11,725 nt of DNA from an uncultured Bacilli bacterium (GTDB taxonomy: Bacteria; Bacillota_I; Bacilli_A; RF39; UBA660): contig CALVMI010000108.1 of NCBI GenBank assembly GCA_944345045.1, positions 1 to 11,725 on the forward strand, written 5' to 3'. The position numbers were made by a program, and so were the translations under genes. Position 1 is the first letter of the stretch, and every line of letters begins with the position of its first letter. Positions 1 to 6,582 of this stretch are shown piece after piece. The notes under the pieces were generated by a model that did no database searches, was not told the DNA's origin, and saw only the letters and a program-made list of their open reading frames with translations.

Positions 1-1118
1 GAAATTGTAATTGGACTAATTTGATACATCTCAATAAACATCTTGGTAATTGCTTCGACAATGGTTGTTTTTCCTGTTCCGGGGCCACCCGAGATAATCG
101 ATACGGGGTTTTCTAAAGCTTTTTTGATTGCTTCTTCTTGTTCATGATTATATTTTACTTCTAAGACTCTTTCTAATTCTTGAAGATGTTCGGAAAATTT
201 CTTTAATTCTTTTTTTGGATAAGTAAGTTTGCGATGCAAAATGTGGGCGATTTCTTCTTCCATACGAGCATATTTGGCCAAGTAAATTTGATTATCTAAA
301 AACACTACTCTTTCATTAGCCTCCAACTCTTTTAAAATGCTTTCTACTTCTTCTTCATCTAGTAAAAGTTTAAAATAGCTTTTTAAAGCATCGGCTATTT
401 CATAAAGGTAAGAGTATGTGTCGCCACTCGTGGCACATCTTCTTTCCATCGCTTCAATCGTACATTCTAATTTTCTTGTTTTAGAATAGGCATCATGATC
501 TTGTAAGTACAAGCGATCTAATTTATCAAAAGAAATGGTTTCTTTAAAAGAATAAATATTTTCTTCTAAAAAAATAAGAGTTTTATCATGATAAATATTT
601 ACGAGTTTTGTAGCTTCAGCTATACTAAATCCTTTATTTTTTAAAGCAAGTAACATATCATCTACTTGCGAGTGTGCCAAAATACTTAAATAAATACTTG
701 AAGCTTTTTTGGCAGTCATTCCTGGTACTAACAAAAGATTTGCTTCATTTTCCTTAATTTTTTTTAAGGCATCCTCACCAAGAGTTTCAACAATTTGTTT
801 AGCTGTTTTTAAACCACAGCCTTTAATTAAAGGACTAGATAAAAAATCAATGACCGCATCTTTTCCTTCTGGCATTTTTTTATCATAGCTTTCAAATTTA
901 AATTGGTAACCATAACGTTCGTGTTTTAGATAGACTCCCGTTAGTTCATAGACCTCCTCGTCATTTGGATCTATTATTAAACCGGTAATCGTAATAGTTT
1001 TATTAACTAAATCGGTTAGTTCTTCCTCATTTGTCTCACGAACGCGAAAGGTTCCAACAAAAAAACCCGAATCACTATGAAAGATTGTCGACTTTATTTT
1101 TCCCGAAATTTTTTGCAT
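1..1118 (-). CDS. recD2: RecD2-type ATP-dependent DNA helicase, N-terminal part (cut by left window edge)
   Basis: This is the first 372 codons of a RecD-like superfamily 1 helicase; the reading frame runs open off the left edge. RecD2 enzymes are 5'-3' DNA helicases acting in repair and recombination in bacteria, usually without RecBC. Residues 1-85 form the N-terminal OB-like region and include the family's YGxQF-like segment (YGYQF, near residue 76). Residues about 90-200 carry helix-hairpin-helix-like sequence (LIKGCGLKTAKQIVETLG, then VPGMTAKKA). The ATPase core begins near residue 325, and a perfect Walker A, GGPGTGKTT, lies at residues 344-352. Motifs II to VI lie outside the window. 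The ATG at 1116-1118 is preceded by AAGAAGGTGA at a good distance, and the protein begins where the family begins. A TGC-TACAAT extended -10 lies just upstream. Full-length relatives are about 730-800 residues. Confidence 0.93.
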   Translation of the reverse strand, partial: MQKISGKIKSTIFHSDSGFFVGTFRVRETNEEELTDLVNKTITITGLIIDPNDEEVYELTGVYLKHERYGYQFKFESYDKKMPEGKDAVIDFLSSPLIKGCGLKTAKQIVETLGEDALKKIKENEANLLLVPGMTAKKASSIYLSILAHSQVDDMLLALKNKGFSIAEATKLVNIYHDKTLIFLEENIYSFKETISFDKLDRLYLQDHDAYSKTRKLECTIEAMERRCATSGDTYSYLYEIADALKSYFKLLLDEEEVESILKELEANERVVFLDNQIYLAKYARMEEEIAHILHRKLTYPKKELKKFSEHLQELERVLEVKYNHEQEEAIKKALENPVSIISGGPGTGKTTIVEAITKMFIEMYQISPITI

Positions 1119-1135
1119 GAATCGTCACCTTCTTT

Positions 1136-1144
1136 ATTGTAGCA
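1136..1144 (-). promoter_or_regulatory. Extended -10 promoter for recD2
   Basis: On the minus strand this reads TGC followed by TACAAT, a five-of-six match to the -10 box with the TGn extension. The region about 17 bp upstream is only a run of T, so there is no convincing -35. The start codon follows within about 20 nt, with its Shine-Dalgarno between. Confidence 0.5.
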
Positions 1145-1157
1145 CATTTTGGAAAAT

Positions 1158-1180
1158 AAAAAAAACATCATAAAGATGCT
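1158..1180 (-). terminator. Weak intrinsic terminator after the 127-residue gene
   Basis: On the minus strand a six-base-pair stem (AGCATC with GATGTT, one G-T pair) closes a five-base loop and is followed by a run of T broken by a single A. It lies 7 bp past the stop of the upstream gene and before the recD2 promoter. The stem is short, so termination may be leaky. Confidence 0.45.
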
Positions 1181-1187
1181 TACAACA

Positions 1188-1571
1188 TTAATTATGATAT
1201 CCTTTTAAATACAAGCGATATAACAAATCGTCATAATAAGAATTAATTGCAATATCGCGATTTTGTTTAGCTAAGGCAATTTTTTGCCATAAAGCATATA
1301 ATTCTTGATACTCGCTAATGTTTTTCCTAATTACTTCTTCTTTTTTGCCTTCATTAATATGAGCATATATATCATTTAAACTTTGCATAATAAATTGATC
1401 TAAAAATTGAAAATTTACTCTGCCGATCGATAAAATTTCTCTTTTGCCACACCTTATAAAAGGTCTGGTCATTTCTATTTTAAAAGAAATATTAGGATTA
1501 TAACGAACCATTCCTAAAAAGGTATTGCCATCAAAAAATTGCATTTCTTGTAACTCCGAAGTTTGAAACAT
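1188..1571 (-). CDS. Hypothetical protein, 127 residues
   Basis: I do not recognise this protein. From the ATG at 1569-1571 it has 127 residues, no signal peptide and no membrane helix, so it is probably cytoplasmic. The N-terminal half (MFQTSELQEMQFFDGNTFLG, then IEMTRPFIRCGKREIL) looks like beta strands. The C-terminal half is helical, charged and rich in Tyr, Lys and Glu, ending LYRLYLKGYHN. It has one Cys in a CGK context and no catalytic motif I can name. An upstream in-frame GTG at 1578-1580 would add three residues, but that GTG is part of the Shine-Dalgarno (AAAAGGTGAGG), so the ATG is preferred. It has its own extended -10 promoter and a weak terminator, lies between mtaB and recD2, and seems to be a single-gene unit. 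Confidence 0.75.
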   Translation of the reverse strand: MFQTSELQEMQFFDGNTFLGMVRYNPNISFKIEMTRPFIRCGKREILSIGRVNFQFLDQFIMQSLNDIYAHINEGKKEEVIRKNISEYQELYALWQKIALAKQNRDIAINSYYDDLLYRLYLKGYHN

Positions 1572-1574
1572 TTT

Positions 1575-1585
1575 CCTCACCTTTT
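1575..1585 (-). promoter_or_regulatory. Shine-Dalgarno that decides the start of the 127-residue gene
   Basis: The minus strand reads AAAAGGTGAGG, then AAA, then ATG. The GTG inside this motif is in frame and can be mistaken for the start, but using it would place the start codon within its own ribosome binding site. Confidence 0.7.
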
Positions 1586-1598
1586 ATTCTTCAAAAAT

Positions 1599-1607
1599 AT
1601 TGTACCA
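1599..1607 (-). promoter_or_regulatory. Extended -10 promoter for the 127-residue gene
   Basis: The minus strand reads TGG then TACAAT. There is no convincing -35 (a T-rich tract from the mtaB terminator occupies that place). The predicted start of transcription lies about 20 nt before the ATG. Confidence 0.5.
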
Positions 1608-1616
1608 AATAATTTT

Positions 1617-1640
1617 AAAAAAAGAAAGATGTCTTTCTTT
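1617..1640 (-). terminator. Intrinsic terminator of mtaB
   Basis: On the minus strand AAAGAAAG and CTTTCTTT form an eight-base-pair perfect stem around a four-base loop, and the T run continues to seven T. The first stem arm overlaps the mtaB stop codon by two bases. Confidence 0.8.
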
Positions 1641-2922
1641 ACTTTTCAAGAATATAATTGGTAACACTACCTAATAAAATGCCGTTTTCTACTTTATCTA
1701 AATGCACAAGAAGACAAGTGTTATTCGGAATGTTTTGATGAATTTTTACTTTTAGATAATTAGAAGTTGTTCCCATACTTTCTTCACCACTTTTTTCAAT
1801 CAAAACTTCTAGATTTTGACCTAAAAACTTTTTAGCATAGGCATCTTCTAGTTCATTTGATAGACTAACTAATCTTCTACTTCTTTCATGTTTTTCTTTT
1901 TCTTCTACTTGATGAGGCATTATACTTGCTTTCGTATGATTTCTTTTAGAATACGGAAAAACATGAACTTTACTAAAAGCAATTTCTTTTATTGTTTCTA
2001 GCGTTTTTTTAAATAGTTCTTCTGTTTCATATGGAAAACCAACAATAACATCTGTGGCAATAGAAATATTTGGTCTTATTTGACGAATTTTTTTGATGAT
2101 TTTTTTATATTCTTCAATCGTATATTTGCGATTCATTTTTTCTAAAATCGGATCTGTTCCTGATTGAAGAGGAATATGTAAGTGATCGCAAATTTTAGGA
2201 TTGTTTGCTAATTCCCTTAAAAATTTGTCATTTAATTCTGTCGCCTCAATAGAAGATATGCGAATTCTTTTTAAACCTGATATTTTACTTACTTCATGAA
2301 TTAGGTCTGTTAAATCATGGCCATCACTAAAATAAGAGCCTGTGTGAATACCAGTAAAAACAATTTCTTGATGACCATTTTTTACTAACGTATCCACTTC
2401 TTGTAAAACCGTTTTAAAATCTTTATGTCTAATACTTCCTCTAACGATTGGAATTACACAGTAACTACAAAAATTATCACAACCATCTTCTATTTTGACA
2501 AATGCTCTTGTATGAGTTTTGAATTTGGCAATCTGCATATCTTCAAAAGGCAGTTTTCTTTCTTTAGAAATAAATATATAAGGCTTTTTTGTTTGTAAAA
2601 ATTCTTCAAGCAAGGAAACGATTTGACTTTTTTCTTGATTACCAAGTAATATGTCTACGCCTAATTCTTGATAAGACTTCTCATCATTTTGGCTTGAACA
2701 ACCACAGACCACCAAAATAGCTTTAGGATTTTCTCTTTTAAAATGCCGAACCATTTTTAAAGATTTATGATCAGCAGCATTGGTGACACTGCAAGTGTTT
2801 ACAATAACAATATCTGGTTTTTCTTCATCATATGTATAATCATTTGCCAAAAGTTTTTCTTTCATCATTTCTGATTCGTAAGCATTTACTTTACAGCCAA
2901 GTGTATAGATTTTAAATTTCAT
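1639..2922 (-). CDS. mtaB: tRNA (N6-threonylcarbamoyladenosine-C2)-methylthiotransferase MtaB
   Basis: Radical-SAM methylthiotransferase that converts t6A to ms2t6A at position 37 of ANN-decoding tRNAs. It has 427 residues, the usual length. The N-terminal MTTase domain (1 to about 110) opens with the MtaB signature TLGCKVNAYES and supplies cluster cysteines C10, C44 and C75 (C73 is nearby). The radical-SAM domain carries C148, C152 and C155 in CDNFCSYC. A TRAM-like RNA-binding tail occupies about 365-425. The TLGCKVN signature favours MtaB over MiaB or RimO. The ATG at 2920-2922 follows a GGGGTGA Shine-Dalgarno. The gene has its own promoter, located within the terminator of the preceding gene, and its own terminator overlapping the stop. 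miaA, at the right edge, also modifies A37, but of UNN-decoding tRNAs. Nothing in the sequence looks damaged. Confidence 0.95.
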   Translation of the reverse strand: MKFKIYTLGCKVNAYESEMMKEKLLANDYTYDEEKPDIVIVNTCSVTNAADHKSLKMVRHFKRENPKAILVVCGCSSQNDEKSYQELGVDILLGNQEKSQIVSLLEEFLQTKKPYIFISKERKLPFEDMQIAKFKTHTRAFVKIEDGCDNFCSYCVIPIVRGSIRHKDFKTVLQEVDTLVKNGHQEIVFTGIHTGSYFSDGHDLTDLIHEVSKISGLKRIRISSIEATELNDKFLRELANNPKICDHLHIPLQSGTDPILEKMNRKYTIEEYKKIIKKIRQIRPNISIATDVIVGFPYETEELFKKTLETIKEIAFSKVHVFPYSKRNHTKASIMPHQVEEKEKHERSRRLVSLSNELEDAYAKKFLGQNLEVLIEKSGEESMGTTSNYLKVKIHQNIPNNTCLLVHLDKVENGILLGSVTNYILEK

Positions 2923-2933
2923 AAATTCACCCC

Positions 2934-2969
2934 AAAAAAAAGTTACATATATTTTAACACGTAACTTTT
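2934..2969 (-). terminator. Intrinsic terminator of the acidic membrane-protein gene
   Basis: On the minus strand AAAAGTTAC pairs with GTAACTTTT (nine base pairs, 14-base loop), and the run of T extends to eight. The first arm overlaps the stop codon of the upstream gene, and the T tract directly abuts the mtaB Shine-Dalgarno. Confidence 0.75.
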
Positions 2970-2979
2970 AATTTAACAA
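2951..2979 (-). promoter_or_regulatory. mtaB promoter inside the upstream terminator
   Basis: On the minus strand TTGTTA (2974-2979), a 17-bp spacer and TAAAAT (2951-2956) are preceded by the TGT extension. The -10 box sits in the loop of the terminator hairpin, so a transcript starting about 7 nt downstream carries only the second stem arm and cannot refold the terminator. Confidence 0.6.
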
Positions 2980-3540
2980 TTCATTTAATTCTTTTAAAGC
3001 TTTTAAGAATGCTTCTTCTTTTTCATAAGAAAATAATTTTGAAGATGTCGGGATACTATCTACTTCTACTTTAGGCTCTTTTGGTTTTAACTCAAATTCC
3101 ATAACCGAATTTTCTTCTTTTCTTTTTGGAAGTTCTAAACTTGATGTTTGAATTTTTTTGACTGGAATTACATTATCTACCAATTGTTCGTCGTCATAAG
3201 CTATTTCTTTAGAATTTGCATCGCGCACTAATTCATCATAACTAATAATAGCTCTTTTTTCTTGTTCTTCCTCATAGGCCGTCATGTCTACTAAAGGTTT
3301 GGGATTTTCATCAATCGTATTGACAATATTTTGTAAATCAATTTCTTCATTCATTAAAGGTTTTTCTATCATTTCTTCATCCACCACACTTTTTTCCTCT
3401 ATTTCTGTTTCTTCATTTTTCAAAACATAGATTAAAGAAACGATTAAAATAATTAGAGTTACAACAGCTGCATATAAAATACAATCTACGATTCCGAAAC
3501 TTGAAAAAATATCTATTATATCTTGCACGATGTTCATCAT
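2968..3540 (-). CDS. Single-pass membrane protein with acidic cytoplasmic tail, function unknown
   Basis: I do not recognise this 190-residue protein. From the ATG at 3538-3540 the N-terminus is short and amphipathic. A hydrophobic helix follows at about residues 18-39 (VDCILYAAVVTLIILIVSLIYV), and the rest is a highly charged, Glu-rich, low-complexity tail ending in a short amphipathic helix (EEAFLKALKELNELLN). The likely topology is a signal anchor with the tail in the cytoplasm, but no cleavage site or lysine-rich stop-transfer block settles it. Such architecture suits a scaffold or a division or envelope adaptor, which is only an inference. An upstream in-frame GTG at 3547-3549 lies inside the Shine-Dalgarno AGGTGAG and is rejected as start. 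The gene has its own promoter and a terminator overlapping its stop. The single-unit arrangement gives no functional partner. Confidence 0.75.
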   Translation of the reverse strand: MMNIVQDIIDIFSSFGIVDCILYAAVVTLIILIVSLIYVLKNEETEIEEKSVVDEEMIEKPLMNEEIDLQNIVNTIDENPKPLVDMTAYEEEQEKRAIISYDELVRDANSKEIAYDDEQLVDNVIPVKKIQTSSLELPKRKEENSVMEFELKPKEPKVEVDSIPTSSKLFSYEKEEAFLKALKELNELLN

Positions 3541-3544
3541 AGAG

Positions 3545-3551
3545 CTCACCT
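3545..3551 (-). promoter_or_regulatory. Shine-Dalgarno that decides the start of the acidic membrane protein
   Basis: The minus strand reads AGGTGAG, four bases, then ATGATG. The in-frame GTG falls within the motif, so the ATG at 3538-3540 (or the next one) is the real start. Confidence 0.7.
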
Positions 3552-3557
3552 GTTATT

Positions 3558-3587
3558 AGTGTATCAAAAAACAAAAAAAGTAGTCAA
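3558..3587 (-). promoter_or_regulatory. Promoter of the acidic membrane-protein gene, overlapping the previous terminator
   Basis: On the minus strand TTGACT (3582-3587, five of six), an 18-bp spacer and TACACT (3558-3563, four of six) carry a TGA extension. The -35 box overlaps the second arm of the surface-protein terminator, and its T tract is the spacer. Confidence 0.5.
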
Positions 3588-3603
3588 TTAATTCGACCAC
3601 TTT
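3566..3603 (-). terminator. Intrinsic terminator of the surface-protein gene
   Basis: On the minus strand AAAGTGGTC pairs with GACTACTTT (nine pairs, one of them G-T) around a nine-base loop, followed by a long T tract interrupted once by G. It lies about 38 bp past the stop codon. Confidence 0.85.
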
Positions 3604-3641
3604 ACATAAAAGTATACACGTATATTTACACTTTGTTTATG

Positions 3642-4883
3642 TCAATTTAACACATATGGATCTTCAATAGTACCTTGACCAGATACTGTAACTCTTCTTG
3701 TAAGAGTGATTGTTGGTCTGACAAAGAGTTGGGAACTTTCAGCTACATCTCTAATTAAAGCTCCGTCTTTATCGACTACCATATAGGATATGATTCCATT
3801 GTTATTGGCATTTGGAGTCATCGTCCACCATGAAGCTTGTAAATCTGGAATATATAGATAATAGTTTGTATTACCTGTAGAACTTCCGCCAGCCATCGCT
3901 ACTTCATCGGCAGTAAGCAAGGCAATTTTTGAAGAAACATTTGTACCACTGCAAATTGTTGTCGGCGCGTAGTTGGTAAACAGACGAATATTAGATAGAT
4001 ATTCAATGTTACCTAAAGAAGTAGTTTGTAAACTATTGTCATAACAGTAGTAAGTACTTACGATATTGCTATCACTCTCTTGAAGATATGATGCATACCA
4101 CTCATTTAAATTTTTATAAATATTACTTGTTATAAAATCACTGCTGCCAAAGTTTTCATTCGTATTCATTGCAATTAGATTTGGAGTTGTACTATCTAAC
4201 ACTAATTTTACGGTATTATCTCCATTAATTCTTATGATACGCCAAGTAAGACCAGCGAAAGAAACATAATTATTGGTCACATTGCCACGGAAGTAATAGA
4301 TTGAACCAAGTTCGGTGTTCATTTTAATAAGGCCTTCATTTTCCGTTGCTGGAAGATCAAAAGTAGTTAAAGCACTTTCTTTAATTTCATTTTGATTTAA
4401 AATGGTATTTGCAAAAGAGTTATCTGTTTGTAAAGACTTTACTTCTATTTCCAAAGAAAAGTTTTCGCGATCTGGATTTAAAATTTCTAAAGTATATCTG
4501 TGAGTTTCTCCAGGTAAAATAGCGATTCTAGAAGAAAGAGGTTTCACTTCTATTTGACCGATTGCTTCTCCTAAATTTGCATTGTCACTTGTTAATCGGT
4601 AAGTTGCATTATTAACGGAAGAAGATAAGTTTGTGATATCAACATCATAATAAAGTGTTGTTGCTAATTGATTGGTCACGGAAAAAGATATTTCTTTAGA
4701 AGAGTTATTTACCTCAATCGTTGTTCCATTTAAATAATTTATAGATAGTCCTTCTGTAACTTTAATAAAAGCGCTTAAATTAACTTGATTATCTAAATAC
4801 ATTTGATAATTAATTTGCACGCCAACTAGAAGGAAGATACATATAGCAATAACTAGTAATGTAACTTTATATTTTCCACGCAT
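3642..4883 (-). CDS. Membrane-anchored surface protein with Ig-like region and lectin-like/DUF6273-like C-terminus
   Basis: From the ATG at 4881-4883 it has 413 residues. Residues about 7-25 are a hydrophobic signal anchor after MRGKYK. Residues about 45-155 are Ser/Thr/Asn-rich and beta-stranded, like the Ig-like domains of Gram-positive surface proteins. Residues about 190-413 form a second domain, opening with YYFRGNVTNNYVSFAGLTWRI, containing WWTMTP (352-357) and FVRPTITL (387-394), and ending GTIEDPYVLN. That order (WRI, WWTMTP, VRP, closing GT-DPYV) resembles repeated surface domains I know from uncultured gut Bacilli and the DUF6273 or formylglycine-enzyme/C-lectin fold; this is family memory, not a search result. 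Two Cys (279, 311) could pair outside the cell. No LPXTG motif is present. A TTG 14 codons upstream is rejected because it would put the promoter inside the gene. The start has AAAGGA nine bases upstream. Ligand binding or adhesion is inferred only. Confidence 0.7.
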   Translation of the reverse strand: MRGKYKVTLLVIAICIFLLVGVQINYQMYLDNQVNLSAFIKVTEGLSINYLNGTTIEVNNSSKEISFSVTNQLATTLYYDVDITNLSSSVNNATYRLTSDNANLGEAIGQIEVKPLSSRIAILPGETHRYTLEILNPDRENFSLEIEVKSLQTDNSFANTILNQNEIKESALTTFDLPATENEGLIKMNTELGSIYYFRGNVTNNYVSFAGLTWRIIRINGDNTVKLVLDSTTPNLIAMNTNENFGSSDFITSNIYKNLNEWYASYLQESDSNIVSTYYCYDNSLQTTSLGNIEYLSNIRLFTNYAPTTICSGTNVSSKIALLTADEVAMAGGSSTGNTNYYLYIPDLQASWWTMTPNANNNGIISYMVVDKDGALIRDVAESSQLFVRPTITLTRRVTVSGQGTIEDPYVLN

Positions 4884-4907
4884 GATTATCAATCCTTTAT
4901 TACTATA

Positions 4908-4936
4908 AGTATACGAAAAGTTCAAAAAGATGTCAA
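4908..4936 (-). promoter_or_regulatory. Strong sigma-A promoter of the surface-protein gene
   Basis: On the minus strand a perfect TTGACA (4931-4936), an exact 17-bp spacer and TATACT (4908-4913, five of six). It is the only consensus -35 among the promoters proposed here and lacks the TGn extension the others have. The leader would be about 18 nt, carrying the Shine-Dalgarno. Confidence 0.85.
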
Positions 4937-4944
4937 TTTTTGAC
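4932..4944 (-). promoter_or_regulatory. Inverted repeat over the -35 box (candidate operator)
   Basis: GTCAA and TTGAC flank three bases, and the left arm (plus-strand view) covers the -35 box of the surface-protein promoter. A longer AT-only hairpin (TCAAAAA with TTTTTGA, 4922-4943) overlaps it and could be a poor terminator for the membrane protein upstream. The arms are short, so chance is possible. Confidence 0.25.
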
Positions 4945-4955
4945 GCATTCTCTTG

Positions 4956-5540
4956 CTATTTCTTTTCACTATTTGACATGTATTTTATACTTTTTTCTTT
5001 ATTTATTAAGCGATAGAGAAAGTACAAACTATAAATAACGGTAAAGAAAGATTGATAAGGAAATAAAATATCCATCATCTTTCCTTTGGCATACGGATTG
5101 ATTAATAAACCTAGAGAAATCAGAATAGATGTTCCTAAAAGGAAGAAAGAGATTTTTTCTTGATAAACTTTTTCTGACAGAAAATCATCCATTATAATAA
5201 GAAAAATTGTAAATTCTAAAGGATAGAAAAGAAATGTTACTATAAAATTCCAATGAATGCTTATGCCTTGATAGACATATTCCATGCCAAGACTAAAATT
5301 TGTTTCATAAAGGGCATTTACAAATATAAAGATAAGGTATAAAAAAACGATACTACCACATAAAATTTGAAGTCCTTTTTTACTTTTAAATTTATACATT
5401 AAAAATAAAGGAATCGATGGTAACAAAAGAACTAGTAAAGTAAAGACGGTACTTATATGGGCGGAATCACGAAAAACTAGCATCCAGGAACCCATAATAC
5501 TTAGTGCTCCCACAATTAATTTTATTGTTTTTTCTTTCAT
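4956..5540 (-). CDS. Six-helix integral membrane protein, function unknown, partner of the XRE regulator
   Basis: A 194-residue, strongly hydrophobic protein with about six predicted helices, near residues 5-22, 29-49, 57-75, 97-118, 130-147 and 160-177, and a Lys-rich C-terminus (NKEKSIKYMSNSEKK) that suggests a cytoplasmic tail. I see no transporter, enzyme or ABC-permease motif. Its ATG at 5538-5540 overlaps the stop of the upstream regulator gene in an ATGA, and its Shine-Dalgarno (AAGGAGGGG) lies in the last codons of that gene, so translation is probably coupled. Tight pairing with a membrane-tethered regulator suggests it is a sensor, co-regulator or regulated target, but the sequence alone cannot choose. 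No clear terminator follows before the surface-protein promoter, so some readthrough into that gene is possible. Confidence 0.75.
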   Translation of the reverse strand: MKEKTIKLIVGALSIMGSWMLVFRDSAHISTVFTLLVLLLPSIPLFLMYKFKSKKGLQILCGSIVFLYLIFIFVNALYETNFSLGMEYVYQGISIHWNFIVTFLFYPLEFTIFLIIMDDFLSEKVYQEKISFFLLGTSILISLGLLINPYAKGKMMDILFPYQSFFTVIYSLYFLYRLINKEKSIKYMSNSEKK

Positions 5541-6448
5541 TCGATTTTCCCCTCCTTCATTAGTAAAGTAAGTATTTGATCATAGTAGTCATATTTTTCA
5601 TAAAGCATATACATGGCTTTAACCCCGATATATTTACTGTTACTGGTTATATCAAAAGTTCTTACCACATAATCTCTTAAAGATGTTTGCATACTTTCAT
5701 ATGTATCCGTCTTTATATTCTCTAAGGAAATTTCTTGATCATATTTTTGTACTATTTGATAAATTGATGGCTTATAATTACGAGAATCTATTTTTAACAA
5801 AGAATTTTCGTGATTTAAATCTGCATATTCATAAATTTCTTCATACGATAAAGCTTTTTTTTGATATATTTCTTTATCTTTTACTACGTCTTTAGAAATA
5901 TCTTTCACATAATTTTTTATTGAGGCATATTCTTCATCAGAAAAAATTCCTTGTTCGTTTAAAATTCGCTGAGCTTTGGTTGAAACGGCATCAAAATAAT
6001 CGTAATTTCTAATCGGATCATCTTCTATATAAAGATCCGTTATCGTAACATTAACGTTTCTTGTTGGATATTTTTTTAAAAAACGATATTCGACAATTAG
6101 AAACATTCCTAAGACTAGGATCGTTAAAAGAACCATGCTTGTTTTAAAAATATAATTTATGTATTCTTTTCTTTTTGCTTTTTTACTTTCCTTTACATAA
6201 GATATGGTATGTAAAATTGTTTCATCGGACATGCTTTTACTTTTTTCCCCATTTAATAAAGAAGAAAGGGATACTCCTAAAATATTAGCTAATGGTTCTA
6301 ACAAAGAAATATCTGGACAACTTAAACCTCGTTCCCACTTAGATACAGCCCGATCCGTAATATGAAGCTGATTAGCTAATTCTTTTTGGGTCAAGCCTTT
6401 TTCTTTTCTAAGTTTGCTAATAAACTTTCCCATTTTTTCCATATCCAT
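5537..6448 (-). CDS. XRE-family transcriptional regulator with membrane anchor and extracytoplasmic domain
   Basis: A 303-residue protein. Residues about 8-64 are a Cro/C1-type helix-turn-helix, with the recognition region LTQKELANQLHITDRAVSKW (19-38) and the closing LANILGVSLSSLL (53-65). A basic linker (KKAKRKEY) leads to one membrane helix at about 101-121 (FKTSMVLLTILVLGMFLIVEY). Residues 122-303 have no further helix and are rich in Tyr, Asp and Lys, so they should be outside the cell. DNA-binding inside and a sensing-type domain outside is a one-component membrane regulator design, as in ToxR/CadC but with an XRE head. I do not recognise the outer domain. The first of three close ATGs (6446-6448) follows AGAAGGTAG at a suitable distance. 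The gene overlaps the downstream membrane-protein gene by 4 bp. Imperfect palindromes upstream may be autoregulatory sites. Confidence 0.85.
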   Translation of the reverse strand: MDMEKMGKFISKLRKEKGLTQKELANQLHITDRAVSKWERGLSCPDISLLEPLANILGVSLSSLLNGEKSKSMSDETILHTISYVKESKKAKRKEYINYIFKTSMVLLTILVLGMFLIVEYRFLKKYPTRNVNVTITDLYIEDDPIRNYDYFDAVSTKAQRILNEQGIFSDEEYASIKNYVKDISKDVVKDKEIYQKKALSYEEIYEYADLNHENSLLKIDSRNYKPSIYQIVQKYDQEISLENIKTDTYESMQTSLRDYVVRTFDITSNSKYIGVKAMYMLYEKYDYYDQILTLLMKEGKIE

Positions 6449-6471
6449 TTTTTCTACCTTCTTTCCCTTTC

Positions 6472-6480
6472 ATTAAAGCA
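6472..6480 (-). promoter_or_regulatory. Extended -10 promoter of the regulator operon
   Basis: The minus strand reads TGC then TTTAAT (five of six). No good -35 is visible at the right distance. The start would be about 17 nt before the regulator ATG. Confidence 0.4.
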
Positions 6481-6502
6481 TAAAGTTTTAAAAAAAGAAA
6501 CA

Positions 6503-6527
6503 AACTGTTAGTTGAAAAACGGTTTTT
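6503..6527. promoter_or_regulatory. Two adjacent inverted repeats upstream of the regulator (candidate operators)
   Basis: AACT-GTT-AGTT (6503-6513) and AAAAAC-G-GTTTTT (6515-6527) lie side by side between the uvrC terminator and the regulator promoter, centred about 45-55 bp upstream of the predicted transcription start. XRE proteins bind short inverted repeats, so autoregulation is plausible. The sequence is AT-rich and the arms are short. Confidence 0.3.
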
Positions 6528-6530
6528 AAA

Positions 6531-6572
6531 ATAAAAAAGAGGAACATTTTCTTTGGATTTGTTTCCTCTTTT
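6531..6572 (-). terminator. Intrinsic terminator of uvrC
   Basis: On the minus strand AAAAGAGGAA pairs perfectly with TTCCTCTTTT (ten base pairs, extendable with a bulge), followed by a T-rich tract. It starts 11 bp past the uvrC stop. Plus-strand transcription would also meet a short T run. Confidence 0.9.
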
Positions 6573-6582
6573 AGCATTTTTT

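Noticed and set aside
3611..3639. Minus-strand promoter-like TAAACA, 17 bp, TATACT just before the surface-protein terminator
   Set aside because: Transcripts would start about 10 nt before the terminator and stop after roughly 40 nt. The boxes are AT-rich and may be chance, though a tiny attenuated RNA cannot be excluded.
4884..4925. A TTG 14 codons upstream as the start of the surface protein
   Set aside because: It would put the -10 box of the consensus promoter inside the gene, and the added residues precede a clean MRGKYK signal-anchor start with AAAGGA upstream.
5683..5895. Plus-strand open frame of about 70 codons inside the regulator gene
   Set aside because: It lies wholly within the extracytoplasmic-domain coding region, has no ribosome binding site or recognisable motif, and reads as a shadow.
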